From NCBI GenBank assembly GCA_033807695.1, contig CM066311.1, forward strand, positions 806,001 to 870,000: DNA of 64,000 nucleotides, given 5' to 3'. Both the position numbers and the translations under genes were made by a program. Positions within the stretch are counted from its first letter, which is position 1. Each line of letters begins with the position of its first letter. Below, piece by piece: positions 44,853 to 57,673 of the stretch. Source of the DNA: Daedaleopsis sinensis (taxonomy: Eukaryota; Basidiomycota; Agaricomycetes; Polyporales; Polyporaceae). The notes beneath the pieces are model-generated. The model saw only the letters and a list, made by a program, of their open reading frames with translations, made no database searches and was not told the origin of the DNA.

Positions 44853-47692
44853 CTATCCGCAGAACTCGCCGCCGGGGCAGCCGATCGCGGTTCCGTAGAC
44901 TACAGGGGCGCGAACGAGTCAGCACGGGTGCAAAACCGGCAAAAGGTGAGAGATGGACGTACGCCCGCCGTCGACCTTCGCGATCGCGAGCAGGGCCTGG
45001 AGCACACCACCCAGACCCTCGCCGGCGAGCATGCCGGCGGCGATCGCGAACATGAACATGTCGAACGAGGCCGGGTTGCGGCGCGCCCAGAAGAAGTTGA
45101 ACGTCGCGCCGGCCGCCCTGCAAAGCGCGCAGCGTGTCAGCTGTGTGTCAAGACGGGTCGAGAGCGCGAAGGCAGAACACGGGACTCACATCGCGATGGA
45201 GTAGTACACCTGCGGGACGACGAACGCGAGGCCGACGGCGTTCCAGTTCGGGACCCAGTGCCAGTGCTTGCGCGGGAGCCAGAGGTGCTTGCCGACCGTG
45301 GACGCGACCGCGAACAGCCCGAGCGCGATCGCGGTGTACCCCGACGAGGGCGGGATGGGCAGCCGCGGCGAGGAGACGGCGACGGCGACGGCGGACCACG
45401 CGGCGACGGACGGCGCGCCGTACGTGCACGTTTCGGTCTCGGACGGGTGGATGATGCACGGGGTCGCGTTCGTGAAGAGCACGAAGAGGCCGACGTTGAG
45501 GAAGATCGCGACGATGGACCCGCAGAGCTGCGCGACGAACTGGTTGCGCGGTTTCGCGCGCAGCAGGTAGCCCGTCTTGAGGTCCCCGGTCATGTCCGTC
45601 GACTGCGCGGCGGACCCGGCGGAGATGACGCCCGCGGTGAGGTTCATGATGCGCGCGGGGTCCTGCGCGAGCCCGGTGCTCTTCCCGATGCCCCCGAAAA
45701 TGAGCTGGGATGCCTTGGCGACGGTCGAGATCGGGTTGACGTCGGTCGTGCCCGCGCTCTGCACGCCGATGAAGGAGAACGCGAAGCCGAGGATGAGCGA
45801 GAGGATCGCCTCGCCGACGTTCATGTGGAACATTGTCGCGAGGATCGAGACGCACAGGACGATGGAGAGCGCGAGACCGACGGTCCACCAGAGCGTCGGC
45901 ACGCGGTCCTCACGGGGGGACAGGTCCTCGTCCACCTCGTCCGGGTCCGCGCGGAACCAAGAGATGGGGTTGGGGTTGAAGCCGGCCTTCTTGATGTTCC
46001 GGAATATCGCCCCGGAGTTCATGGCGAGATCCGCGAAGGAGTAGAGCAGCATCATCAGGACACCGGGCCCTAAGGAGTGCGCTCGTTAGTTTGGCATGAC
46101 GGGGGCGATGGAAGAAAGACGCACAGAGGAGCCAGTAACGAGGGGAGGGCGCGCTGACGTATTTCTCCGGGTCGGAGAAGACAAGTGCGTTGTACGTGAT
46201 GAGGGGGTACTCCTCAGAGATGGGGATACCGAACGCAAGGCCGTTCTTGACCAAGGACGGCGCGACTGAGAATGGGTAATCAGTATCGTCTATACATGCC
46301 CCGCGCGATTGGGAAAACACGTACTAATACCCCATGCAAGAATCGAACCACCGACTGTGTGTATGCGCCAAGTCAGAAACGAGAACGATCGAGGAAGGGT
46401 ATGCGCACGTACAGAAACTCAAACTCGCGTTGAGGCCGGAGAGCATGCCCGCGCCAAAGAACGCAGGCGTGACTAGGTGACACTGTCAGCACCATCGCAT
46501 CGAAGCTATGCGCTGACCACACGTACACTCGATGAACCAGCCGAAGTTCTCAAGAGAGATGATGCTGGTGAAGCCGATGCGGTAGAGCGTCCAGCCGATG
46601 TGCCAGTCGTAGAGCTATGGCAGACTCTCGTCAGTCTTCTCGACACTCGCGGGAGATCACGGGAGATACCCACTATACCAGGGGCGTAGCCGGTCATAAC
46701 CTTGTAGACGAACACGACGGCGAACGAGATGAGGAGCGCAAGAGACTTCTTGCGCGCCGCCGCCGCGCCCGTCTTGCTGTTGTGCAGGGCCCGGATGGTG
46801 ATCGCGGTGGCCGCAGGGGTCGGGAACGTCAGCTTCTGCTTGACGATGTAGTACTTGCGGAGCGGGATGACGAAGAAGATACCGAAAAAGCCCGCGCAGG
46901 CCGTGAGCGCGATCAGCTTGCCGATGTCCTTGTCCGGTGTTTCTGAGAGCAGGTTGAGACTGTACATTGCAGGGATGGCGGAGACGAAGAGGATGCCGAT
47001 ACCGCCGGCAGCGGTGGCGGCGGACTGGACGGTACAGTTCTCCTTGGGACCGAAGGGACCACCGAAGAGACGGCCGATGAGGCCGGACTCGGGGAGAGCC
47101 TTGGAAAGAGGTTTGATGATCGCGTAGCCGAAGATAGACTAGAAATAGGGAAGGATGCGTGGTCGGTGCTCTGTGAGGAATAATGTTCATAGAGATATGA
47201 CTTACACCGAATAGCTGGGGACCGAAGGTGAAGCCAGTCTTGAGACCAAGGTAAATGTTGGAAGCGCCGACTGCGCATATATTCAGTTCACCAGCCCAAA
47301 TATACGAGTGCTTCGAGCCTACTCACCGATAGCACCGAGACATGCCCCAACGAAGACTGCACTGTTCAACCATCGAGCACGATGAGGCACGAAGACCGCG
47401 CAAAACGCGTATGAACTCACCGGATGGTCAGTTGGTGCGGCTCGTCAATCTCATCCGCGTCCGGAGGAAACGGACGGGTACTATAAGGAACCACGATGAA
47501 CATGCGCACACGACGCTCCAGCTTGGGCACGACTCACATATCGTGGGTGTTGAGGTCGTAGTCGTCACGAACATCGAGCTCCTTCATCGGGCCGGCCTTC
47601 TCCTCCATGGACCCGGCGCTCTCGTCGCGGCTCCTCAGCTCGGAGAGGCCCTGGGACCGTTCGGTGTCGTATGCATGGGCGGTGGACGACAT
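44853..47692 (-). CDS. Oligopeptide transporter (OPT superfamily, YSL-like)
   Basis: Twelve exons: 47692-47538, 47480-47421, 47361-47327, 47270-47206, 47138-46674, 46614-46527, 46472-46413, 46354-46325, 46265-46125, 46069-45190, 45117-44963, 44899-44853. They give 726 residues, normal for this subfamily. Landmarks are DEPHQLTIRAVFVGACLGAI, GASNIYLGLKTGFTFGPQLFG, FPTPAATAITIRALH, GWFIEFTPAFFGAGMLSGLN, PSPRYWLLWPGVLMMLLYSF, QSTDMTGDLKTG and FNFFWARRNPASFDMFMFA. The protein would span the membrane 14-16 times and carry oligopeptides or metal-ligand complexes by proton symport. Short exons of 35 and 30 nt keep the frame across helices. The start was taken at MSSTAHAYDTER; an ATG 20 codons upstream is also in frame. 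Confidence 0.93.
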
Positions 47693-47819
47693 GGCAGCAG
47701 CGCGTGCACAAACACTGGCAGAGCGGGGCAGCAGTGAAGGCGGGGCTGGCACAGGACTGGGATGGTCGTAGTCGTAGGGCGCAAGACGAGATCCTTGTTC
47801 AGCGCGGGGGTTGTTCTGT

Positions 47820-47825
47820 TATATA
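47820..47825 (-). promoter_or_regulatory. TATA box of the OPT gene
   Basis: CTATATAA on the minus strand, about 128 bp before the start codon. Confidence 0.5.
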
Positions 47826-47826
47826 G

Positions 47827-50119
47827 GACTGCTGAACTGGCGACATCGTGATAAATTGCGGATCGTGAGACGAAGCAGCTCCAAGTGATATCGGGAGTCA
47901 TGGTCCATGAGGATCCGTGGATGATGGCGGGACACACAGTCTATTGGACTGAATGGGGAGGTTGGTCCCGGGTGGGGGGACTGGTCGTCTCTGATGACAG
48001 TCGCCATGTGCATGGATAGCCCTCGGGGCCTGGGCAGGAAGCGCTAAGACGGTCTCCAGACTCCAACTCCTCCCATTCTTCCGTTCAGGGGGGTTAGTCC
48101 GGGTTTGTCGGTGCGTTGCCTGATGTATGGATCCCTCCGAGTAAATATCTGTGATGGCAGCTCTATCACCGCTGAAATTTCAAAAGGATGCATAGCAGGC
48201 AAGAAGATTTTCAGAGGCATATGTACTTACCGAGACATCCACGTTGTCAATGTAAGTCGCGACTTCATGCGCCATGTAGCGTGCGCGTGAGCACTGAGCT
48301 ACATGTGGTGTAAAAAGGAAGAGGCGGGATGTTGTGGGGAGCACAAGGGAGCACACGACACCGCCATCGGGCAGACAGTGATCATGATACCGCCGGCGGT
48401 CCTTGCTCCGACCATCCTGGTTTCCACGTTGCCCGGGCCCTCCTCCCAACGCTGTTTCTGCACCTCGTTGCAAATCACGATTCCGCCCAGCCAAGTCGCG
48501 CCATGGTCGCGCACAAAACACCGTCGTACGCGTAAGTAAAAGTACGCCCAGCCACATTGATGAATGAAGTGTGAGCGCTCGCTCTGCGCTGCAACAAGTT
48601 GAAAACATTCGGACAATAGACATGGACTCAATCCACTTTATGGCGCATGAGATCTAGACTAATGAACAGGGTTCTGTATGCATGGCTACTTACACAGTAC
48701 GGTGATTAGAAGAGCGCCGCCCGCCACCTACGTGCGTCGTGCGCCCCGAGATCCTGATCGTCGCAAGAAATCACGTAGTACGTCGCTGCGTATATACATA
48801 TCGTATACGCGACGACACATAATAGTCATTGGCTGCCATGGAATTGATCAAACTGACCGCTCATCACCTGCAATAGGTTCACGAATTCCCAGAGCCAAGC
48901 TCACTACAAGTTCTGCATCATAGCGGCTTATCGCGGAACCGGAGTCCGTGGACGTCGGTCTCTGAGGCTCTCTACTAGGTCTGTGGACATCGAGCCTGAG
49001 GTGCCTGGGACCAGCAGGGACCAGCCTGAGCTTGGGCCCGGGCCCCTGGACCAGAATCACCGGACGGGGTCCGGACAGAATCACGCATCAGTCAAGTTCA
49101 CGCGCCGTGGATGCGCGCTGCAGCTTGCAATGGTAAGTTCATGGACCTGAACGATGGGCCCTGTCGCTAGAGCCTTGGCATAGCAGTCTTGAGGCTGTGA
49201 CTGCGTGTCAAATACTGTCCAACGTCCGTCCGGACCAGTCGCCAGCGTGCGATAAGCCCGGGTCATGCTGCAGACGCTGCAGACTGGATCCCTGGGATCA
49301 TGGATATCGTCAGCGATTGCGGTCCAGGCAAGGAGCGAGAGATCTGAGAGCTCTCACCTCCCCCCGCACGCAGCAGCGTAAGTGCCTGGCCAGAGCGCAC
49401 GCTTTAAGCCTAGTCCTGGGAGTAGTGGAGGACGGATGGAGTTGAAGAACATTCGAGATTCGAGAACCGGTGGAGTGTGCGCGCGGTGTTGGGGCTCGAG
49501 GAGCTGGCTGGAGGTGAGTAGCGGTGAGACAAAGGATGCGATAATCAGCATAAGTGACGCAAGACCCTTGGGGGAGGCCTGCCGTGGGGCTCCGGAGAGC
49601 GACGTAGAGGTGGTTCCTGTACAGATGACCTATGCATTGCCACTCCCACAAGTACTGCCAAACACGATGGTTGATTATGAGTCCAAGACTGAACGAACGA
49701 ACGAACGAACGAGAGCAAGAGGGGAAATATGGATAACGTCCTTCACGGATCGCCCTTAGTCGGAAAACCACTGCCACAAATTAGCCACACCGATGGAACT
49801 CGATAGTTCTGCCATTCCCAGCGTCCACCCCTGGCGTCCCGTACACACCAATCCTGATGAGACAGACAGAAATAGCCCAAGCAGCGTCAGCGAGGGAACA
49901 TGACGCCCGGTGCGTGCGATGCGATGCCGGAGGATCGACGATCAGAAGCACACGCACCGTTCTTCTGTCGCTGAGATCCGAGAAGTTGGCTGTACGATCT
50001 TCGAGATAATATGGTGATGATGATGATGCGCTCTTGTGTTGGTATGTGCTTGAATTGCATGATATTGAACATTGAAGTGAAGGACATGGTGGAGACGATG
50101 GGATGGTGATGAGGACAGC
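47827..50119. other. Intergenic region, no supported gene
   Basis: About 2.3 kb with only short, motif-free open frames. It includes a (GAAC)n run of five to six units at 49690-49711 and a short GAT repeat near 50011-50027. Confidence 0.55.
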
Positions 50120-51315
50120 TTAGGTGCCCGCCATGCCGATGACGCCAACGGCGTCCCGAATCTTCGCGATCTCGCTCACGGAGAGATTGCCTTTGCTGAC
50201 GCAGAAGAAGTCTTCCCATGCTGTCGCCGCGTCGCTCGGGTGCGGGAATTGGGCTCTGCAAGCACAAGCATCGTGTAGTTAGCGGCCGCTGGGGGAAGGA
50301 GAGAATCGCCACATAGCAGTTCAACAAATACATATGCGCAAGCAATATGTCGTGCTGGCACACGGTGTACAGAACTGTCCGGTATGCCATGAACCGAAAC
50401 GATCACTCACGATAGGAATTTGTGCAGCTCTCCCCAAAACTCCGGCTTGGATAGCGTTGCATGATACGGGGTATCGGATACGGAACTTGGAGACGCGGGG
50501 ATATTTGACGTGTCCAGCACAAGCGGGATGTCGACTAGCTTCTCGCCCGGACTCGGGGTAAGCGAAGGAGACGGGGACAAAACGACCGACGGTATACGCC
50601 CGTGTCCGCCCCTGGTCTTCGGTTCCGGGGAAGGCAACAGCGTCACATTCTCGCCTTCTGGTGGTATCGAGGACGGAGACAGCGATGGGGCAGGGACCGG
50701 GGTCGGCGCGACGATCTTCGATGGATCCCACTCGAATCCAGGCTTGACCATGAGGTTGACGGTGTCGCCGTCCTTGATGGCATACTCGCGGAGAAGCTTC
50801 GCATCCGACAACGCCTTTCCCTTGAGGAGGAGTCGCTGTGCATCCGCGGGAGGGGCTCCTGGTACTGCGGCGAGCTGTGCTTTAATCTGTGCGACTGTGT
50901 CGGTGGGCTGAACATCGAGCGTATACGCCTGGACGGGCTTCGTCGACTTGAAGGTTACGCTGATTGAGTCTGAGTCGCGTAGATGCGCGTGAGATCATGC
51001 GGTCGCATTATGAATATGGCACGGAAACAGAAACGATGGTGGCAGGGTGACGTACCAGTGGGAACAGTGGTGGCAGCATGTCGTTCTGGAGCAGGGGGGA
51101 CTTCAATCTACATAAATCAGAGTAATAATATAAAGTAGCCAAGTAATGAGAGCTTGTATGCGCTAGAGTATCATCGCAAAACATACCGGCAAGACAGGAA
51201 CCCTTTTGAGCTCGTTCTCCGGAGCCTGCTGGTAGTCGTTGCCAAACACAACGGGTTGCGACGAGATTGCGTTCGTGAAAGATTTAACAAAAGCAAGCTC
51301 AGCTTGTTCAGCCAT
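50120..51315 (-). CDS. GET5: GET5/MDY2-like ubiquitin-domain protein of tail-anchored protein insertion
   Basis: Exons 51315-51187, 51107-51056, 50969-50411 and 50255-50120 give 291 residues. The N-terminal helix region (MAEQAELAFVKSFTNAISSQ) resembles the GET4-binding part of yeast Get5. A ubiquitin-like domain covers about residues 61-135 (SISVTFKSTKPVQAYTLDVQ, then DTVAQIKAQLA and RLLLKGKALSDAKLL). A Pro/Ser-rich linker follows. The C-terminal block (ATAWEDFFCVSKGNLSVSE, ending GVIGMAGT) fits a small dimerisation domain. Get5 works with Get4 and Sgt2 to pass tail-anchored membrane proteins to Get3 in the cytosol. The GET5 call rests on domain order and the N-terminus; another ubiquitin-like adaptor is possible. 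Confidence 0.78.
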
Positions 51316-51564
51316 ACTGAGGGAATGTGTTTTTGGGAGAGGATGGAGGAGTACTTGGAGAGAGAGACGAAGACAACCTGAGCCTCAGCGCAATCAATCC
51401 GCAGGCAGCCCGCCTGTTGGCGCCCAATGACGCGCTTCTGAAAGCACGTGCAGTTATGTCACACCGTGACACGTTACGCTGAAGGAAGGGCGCCTACGTT
51501 CCCAGGGCGAGCATCGTTAAACTGAACTCGACCTCGACGACTGCTTCCCCATTCTTTCTGAACC

Positions 51565-52148
51565 ATGGCTGTAAGTTGTACTTCTTATCTGACCGGTGGT
51601 TATGCTAAATCCTACTTTGCTCATAGTCAGGGTTTGGCTACCACGGAGGTGCGCTACGTTGTGGATGTAATTGGGAACGTCAGTGCGAACGTGGTGTTGT
51701 TTCGCAGGTGTACCTCGCTGCTTCGCGTACTGGCAGCAGTTCTCCAAGGTGCGTATACATCTCTCTCTATTCAAGTGCGTGAAACCTATGTCTATCTGTC
51801 TAGTGCTACGCACAGACAGACGTGCCCAGCCAATGTGCACCCCAGGCGGACGATTACCTCGAATGTCTTCATCACACTAAGGAGGTGCGTATCTGCCGTC
51901 ACTCACTTGGCTCTACACCCCTCATGTGCGTGTCCATACACCTCCCTGCTTTCACCCGGCCCTCGACCTCTTCTCGCGGCTGGCTCCGCGCCTTGCAGAT
52001 CAAACGCGCGAATCAAGTCAAGGCCGAGTTCCTCCGCAAGGCAGAGCACCAAGCACACGAAGGCCGCAAAGCGGCAGACATTCTGGCTGATGGCGTTATT
52101 GTCGGTGTTGGACTCATACAACGCGGGGAGGCTGCTCATGCGAAGTAG
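51565..52148 (+). CDS. Mitochondrial complex I subunit, NDUFS5-like (twin CX9C)
   Basis: Exons 51565-51570, 51627-51648, 51708-51748, 51804-51884 and 51999-52148 give 99 residues. The core SGFGYHGGVPRCFAYWQQF, then QCAPQADDYLECLHHTKE, has two CX9C pairs (C-FAYWQQFSK-C and C-APQADDYLE-C). This is typical of the 15-kDa Fe-S-protein subunit of NADH dehydrogenase, which folds in the intermembrane space by the Mia40 route. The length matches the family. The first coding exon holds only two codons (ATG GCT), so gene finders that need longer exons will miss the start. It diverges from the GET5-like gene, with only about 250 bp between start codons. Confidence 0.9.
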
Positions 52149-52324
52149 ACGTGGTGTGCTGTTCATGCAATCCATTCTGCATTTCCTCTCCTTCCGACGG
52201 CGTCCCAGCGCATTCCCTCCGAGTCGAGTGCGGAGAGCTTCAATCACTTCGGCACAGACTCATTACAGGCTCACGCTCCCGCGAGCATCCCTTGTCTCCC
52301 CTAGGTACTACTGACGATGTATAG

Positions 52325-53562
52325 GACCTAGTGAACGGGTCCAGCGACAAGGCAACACTCTCGTCATGCTCACAGGTCTGCCGCAACTGGTCAGCCATCA
52401 CTCGTTGCCTTGCTCTTCTCGTCTATCAAGGTCAACGTAGCCCACGTCAAGTCGCGTTATTCTGCCAAAAAGCATCTTACTCCTGCTACCTTGGAAGGCT
52501 TCATAGATCAGCACCCTGGACTTGCGGACATTGTGCAAGACCTCACCTTTAGCTCCCCCGACTCGTGGAGAACCCTGAGCATGAGCTTCGTCTGCTCTAC
52601 ACTTCCCAAGCTTCCGCGCCTCTGTTGTCTTTCTCTCCGTTCGGTAACGCTCGAGGACGGCGCCCGCTCGCCCGCGTGCCCACTGCGAGTTCCGCGCCTA
52701 CGGGCGCTTCGCTTGGCCACAGACTTCGGAGGCGAATTCCCCCTAAATGTTCTCTTCAAGCATGTGACAGCGGACGTGTTCGAGTATCAGGACAGCGTAC
52801 AATGGATCGAGTCCCAGGCATCGTGTTCCATTGACAAGCAACCGATGCAGCGACTCGAGATATGCAAGGACGCGATCAAGCCTGCGGACTTCGCCTTCCT
52901 CTCGACATACATCGCCCCGGATAGCTTGAAGTCGTTCTCCATCGAGCCCGAGGAATCAGAGGGCATCCAGCTGACCTGCGGCTTGCTCCGAGCAGTCGGG
53001 CATGGTCTCCAAGCTATCGTCCTCGACCTCGTCCTGCTGATTCGAGTCGACCAGTCGCGATGTAAGTGAGCTTTCTTTTCCCTTGACAGACGTATGAGCT
53101 CATCGATTGACATTCGAACGTCCAGCATCCGGGACCCTCAAGCTTGACTGGACGGTCCTGGGCTCGATCCTCTCGACCCTTCCCCAACTCGAGTCCGTCT
53201 CCGTCCGCCTCCCGGCGTCGCGCTCGAGCTACTACGGCAGGCCCGACGACTTCGAGGCGCGCTATGCGATAATCCCGGGCACCTTCGCGTCGCAATTTCC
53301 CCCCTCTCCCTATCTGCGTGCGCTTACCGTTCGCATGGTCGGACGAGGGTGGCTGGTGACCGAGCAATCCGCGGTGGTGCTATGGGGCATGAGTGTGTTG
53401 GACGCGTGGGCGTCGCACACACCGTGTCCACGCGTCCTCCTCGAAATCGATGCGCGCGGGCCGAACCCGGCGAAGGACTCGGCTGCGATTCGGGAGGCGG
53501 TCGTGGGGGCACTGCCTAATTTGCGCGAGGCGGGGCTACTTCGATTCGTAGATGTCTCATGA
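52325..53562 (+). pseudogene. F-box/LRR-like protein, apparently frameshifted 5' part
   Basis: It is paralogous to the next gene. An F-box-like stretch (KATLSSCSQVCRNWSAITR) is in one frame, and the expected continuation (LLFSSIKVNVAHVKS) is one frame over, with the break at about 52405-52412. From there the frame is open through GFIDQHPGLADIVQDLTFSS and LPKLPRLCCLSLRSVTLEDG. Intron 53062-53125 leads to SSGTLKLDWTVLGSILSTLP and a stop at 53560-53562. No start codon upstream of 52325 gives a sound exon; a TATAG acceptor sits at 52324. A sequencing error in one base run would turn it into a normal gene, so pseudogene status is tentative. F-box proteins of this kind are common and variable in agaricomycetes. 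Confidence 0.6.
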
Positions 53563-53943
53563 GCGTTGTGAAGGTTATAGACGTGAGTAACCCACGCTTT
53601 CGTGAGATGCTACGTTCGTCCCTTTTGACTTCCAGTGGTCGGCATGCAGGCTATAGGACTCTGTGGAACAAGCGATGTAGTACTATGCGAAGGATTCGAG
53701 GGCTTGAATTAATTATAACAGACAGCCGCTAACAACAGTTACCGTCCTTATGTGTTCACAAGGAACATACATGAATCGCTGCTAGATATGGTTCAGATGA
53801 TATGGTATGCGGCTCCGAATGGCCGTACCGGAAAATCAAGAACACTACCAAGTGGGAGATCATCAGACAAGGTACGTACTGACGGTATCGTCGGCGTACT
53901 TCGTGAAACTGTTGACGTGATGACATCCCTCAAGTATATCTAG
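53563..53943. other. Spacer between the two F-box-like paralogues
   Basis: About 380 bp, AT-richer than the genes. I see no coding exon or clear motif. Confidence 0.6.
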
Positions 53944-55390
53944 ATGACTGTCGGCCACACTCGTCGCCGAGAAATGGTATGTGTCCTCATAACACGTTCC
54001 TGTAAACCCTGCAGCTGATGAGTAGTGAATACATCACAGGACCACAGTACGAACCGAGGTCATCTGTCCATCCATGACCTACCCGTGGATATCTTCCGAG
54101 ATGTGTTGGTCATGTTGGAAGGCCACAAGCCGACACTCTCTTCGTGCAATGCTGTTTCACGCGCCTGCTCGGCCGTCGCCCGCCCGCTGCTCTTCTCGCA
54201 CATCGTGGTCAACCTGTTCCCATGTCCTAAATTCCACACGGAATTCGTGGACATTGCCTCCAGGAAGCTCACTCCCTCTAGCTTGGGCGGCTTCATAGAC
54301 GAATACCCAGAGCTTGCGAACGCAGTGGAAGAACTCACTTATACCATCTCTCGTGTGGTTCCTCCCAACACCGTTCGGATGCTTCCCCTCAACATGTCGC
54401 ACGTTTCCGCCACACTTCCTAGGCTCCCACGACTCCGCATCCTCAACATCCATTCGCTGGCGCTCAGCGACGGTCCCAGGCCGCCACACCCAGTCCGAGT
54501 GGGGCGATTGCGGACGAGTCGTTTTGAGTGGAAGGGCTCGGGGGACGCGTTTCCTCTCCACATCCTGTTCAAGCATGTCGCCGCGGACGTCTATCAGCAT
54601 GGCTTCACCTCGTACCTGTTGCCGTACAGCGTATCCGTTCCAATCCCCGCGCAAGGTATCAGGAGACTCGAAATAGAGCTCAGTCACACCATAGGTCTCG
54701 CGCTCGGCTTCCTCTCTTTATATGTCACCCCGGGAAGTCTGAGGACTCTGGTCCTCGCGGTTGAGCGTGTCCAGGACCTTGATGCGATGTGCACCTTCCT
54801 GTGCGCGACCGGCCAAGGTCTTGAAGATATCCAGCTCGACCCCACAGCCATGATCAATAAAAGCGAAGGTAAGTCCTTACTCCTCCTATTCTCCGACACC
54901 TGGTGTCATAATTACTGACTTCAATCCGCCTCTAGAGGGCCTTGGCCCAATGCGTATTGACTGGGCACCCGTGCGCGCGGCCTTGTCCGCGCTTCCTCAT
55001 CTACACTCCTTCCACATCCGCGTCCCGGCCACGAGCGCGAATCGCGTCAAAAACCAAGCCGAGTTCGACACCCGCCACTCCATCTTCCCAGCACTCTTCC
55101 CTCCCGAGAGTGCCCTGTATCCCTCGATGCGCCGGCTGACAGTCTGCTTCACCGACCAGCTGCTCCTGTACGGAGACACGGCGCAGCTGCGAGGCCTGGG
55201 CGTGCTAGATGTTTCGGCGGTGCACAGGCCGTGTCCACATCTGGAGTGCGTTCGAGTGGAGATCGATGTTACACCACGCATTTACGTCGGCGTTGGTGCG
55301 ATCCAGAAGGCGGTCGAGGAGGCACTGCCGGACATGGTGGAGGCTGGGATAGTGCAAATCGTAGATGTTTCTGCTAGACGTGCAACGTAA
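53944..55390 (+). CDS. F-box/LRR-like protein
   Basis: Exons 53944-53976, 54040-54868 and 54936-55390 give 438 residues. A short first exon (MTVGHTRRREM) leads into LSIHDLPVDIFRDVLVMLEG, an F-box start, then SSCNAVSRACSAVARPLLFS. Leucine-rich segments follow (LPRLPRLRILNIHSLALSDG, then ALSALPHLHSFHIRVPA). It is the intact paralogue of the gene just upstream: both share GFID-PELA, the FPL-LFKHV-ADV block and the FVDVS/IVDVS end. F-box proteins recruit substrates to SCF ubiquitin ligases, and the target is unknown. The start is inferred: a GTATGT to CACAG intron (53977-54039) removes the in-frame stop upstream of the open frame. Confidence 0.65.
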
Positions 55391-56031
55391 CTCTGTTGGC
55401 ACAGGTACGTATAGAGGAGAGGTTCTTTCACCGGTCCTCGCCGCGTCTGAGATCTTGTTGCAGCTGGTGTGGGGAGGGGATGAATCGATGACGACCGCTG
55501 GTACTAGTCTTGTCCGTATCTCCTTGATGCCTTTTGACGCCTTTGAACTCCGTGTCTAAGACATACCTTCCTCCACTTTACCTTGACATTGTGTCAAACG
55601 TGAAGGGCTTGATACTATATACCCTCTGATACCAAGGGGTTCGGAGTGCGCGAGCTCGCTACTACTTAGCGCGGGCCGAACGGGGGCTTACTAAGCCCAA
55701 CAGGACAAGCGGAAGCATATTCCCAGAGCGCTTCGCTGGCACTTGCGCATTCCTCCATCTCATTTCTGTGTGGTCAGTGACCGTGACGGTGAGTTGATCC
55801 TTCTCCCGGTTAACTCGTCGCGTTCCGGGTAAGTATCGCCAGGCTTGAGCAATTGTCTGGCCTCAAAATCTTGGCGCGGCAGCCGTTCCGAGGGCGAATG
55901 CCGTCTCTTCCCTATTACTGGTTCAACACGACGAGTACATTGTCGTGGTTGGATGCATAGATTCGTTTCGTTAAATACTAATTGTGATCGTGTCACTTAG
56001 AAATCGCCCCTCTTCGTTACCTTCGACCGCC
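55391..56031. other. Intergenic region before the first epoxide hydrolase
   Basis: About 640 bp with no supported gene. A TATATA stretch lies at 55615-55620. Confidence 0.6.
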
Positions 56032-57673
56032 ATGTCAAGCTCCGCTCAAGAACAGCCGTTTCACCTGTCTGTCCCGGATTCAGAGCTCGAGTATCTCCGC
56101 CAGAAGCTCGATATTTCCCGTCTGCCTGACGAATTGGACGGCGCGGGATGGGACTACGGCGTACCACTTAGCGACATCAAGCGACTTGTCGCACACTGGA
56201 AAGACGGCTTTGACTGGCGCAAGGCAGAGGCTGAGCTCAACAAGCTTCCTATGTACACGCGCGATATAGATGTGGAGAGCTTCGGCACGCTCAACATCCA
56301 CTACGTGCACCAAAGAAGCAGCCTTCCTAATGCTGTCCCCTTGTTGTTCGTACATGGATGTGCGTATAACAAATCATCAAATCACAAGTTGCGACTATAT
56401 TGACCCCAATCCCTTTTCCTCTAGGGCCAGGATCGTTCATTGAAGTCCAAAAGATGCTGCCGTTACTCACCACCGCGGACCCAGACAAGCCCAGCTTCCA
56501 CGTGGTCGCCCCTAGTATCCCTGGATTTGGCTTCTCCGAGGGTGTCAATAAGCCTGGGTTTGCAGGTCCTCAGTATGCCGAGGTCGGCGACACTTTCCCT
56601 TCTGTACTGTGTCGCTGGCTGACTAATATGCGCTTACGTTTCGGACAGCTCCTCAACAAACTCATGTTGTCTCTTGGGTATGATGAATACGGTGCGTGTA
56701 TGCCTCTTGAGTTAATGGGGAACTATGGCTTTACTGCCATTATTGTCTAGTCTACCAAGGAGGCGACTGGGGCCAGCTGGTATGCCATCCATGATTGCGA
56801 GTTACAGGCGTCGGTCGTTGACATGAGTGAGCAGCTCGGCGCGGTCACCGCGACACATTATGGTCACAAGCACCTGAAGGCGTGGCATACCAATTTCCCT
56901 TTGTAGGCTTGTCATTGATCTTCATGCCACATCGTTGTAACTCACTGAACACTGGTCCTCAGGGCAAAGCCACCTACCTTGTTGGGTAGTCCGTTTGCTT
57001 ACCTGAAAAGCTTCCTCATTTCACCCGACATGAAGCGTCTGGCCATCACCATGAAATTCACTACGACTGGCAGCGGCTACTCGCGCGAGCAGGGGACCAA
57101 ACCGCAGACCCTCGGATACAACCTTGCTGACTCGCCGGTCGGCCTTCTCGCGTGGATCTACGAGAAGCTCGCCCTATGGACAGACAAATACCCGTGGACG
57201 GACGATGAAGGTACCGTACCAAACACTCTCTTGATTCAGAGATGCTGAAGCGCAGGGCTGCCACTTGAAGTTCTCACATGGATATCCATCTACTGGTTCT
57301 CCCGCGCGGGCCCTGCGGCGTCTGTCCGTATCTACTACGAAATGTCGGGCGGGGGCGCACACGCCAGCGATGCCGGCGCAAAGTGGACGTCGGTCCCGCT
57401 TGGCGTGGCTTATTTCCCGGGCGAGATCCTCCAGTTTCCGAAGGAGTGAGTCTTCGGACATTGCCATCATGCCCCGGTTGGTTGCTGATGCGTTCCCACT
57501 CATGCAGGTGGTCACATTCGATTGGCAAGCTCGTGTTCGAGTCCGAGCACGACAAGGGCGGACATTTCGCAGCGTACGAGAATCCGGAGGGGCTCGCGAG
57601 CGACCTTCACAAGATGTTTGGGAAGGGTGGACCTGCGCACGCTGTGGTTACGGGAAAGAACGGTTACGCATGA
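56032..57673 (+). CDS. Epoxide hydrolase (microsomal type, EHN domain), copy 1
   Basis: Exons 56032-56359, 56425-56582, 56649-56691, 56751-56779, 56835-56902, 56963-57210, 57271-57445 and 57508-57673 give 404 residues. The N-terminal EHN domain ([20 protein letters not shown], then [17 protein letters not shown]) precedes an alpha/beta-hydrolase fold. The oxyanion motif HGWPGS is at residues 108-113, the nucleophile Asp182 in YQGGDWG, and the catalytic His369 in [12 protein letters not shown]. The enzyme adds water to epoxides to give diols. There is no N-terminal membrane anchor, so it is probably cytosolic. The second intron has an unusual donor (GTCGGC), also seen in copy 2 as GTCGCT. All intron positions are shared with copy 2. 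Confidence 0.93.

Noticed and set aside
46070..46160. Intron donor at GTCAGC after DPEKY in the OPT gene
   Set aside because: That join puts a stop into the next exon. The donor GTGCGT at 46124 keeps PSPRYWLLW, which is conserved in this family.
56580..56650. GC-AG intron in the epoxide hydrolases
   Set aside because: Moving the boundary back by a few bases gives a normal GT donor (GTCGGC or GTCGCT) with the right frame and a conserved QYAE junction.
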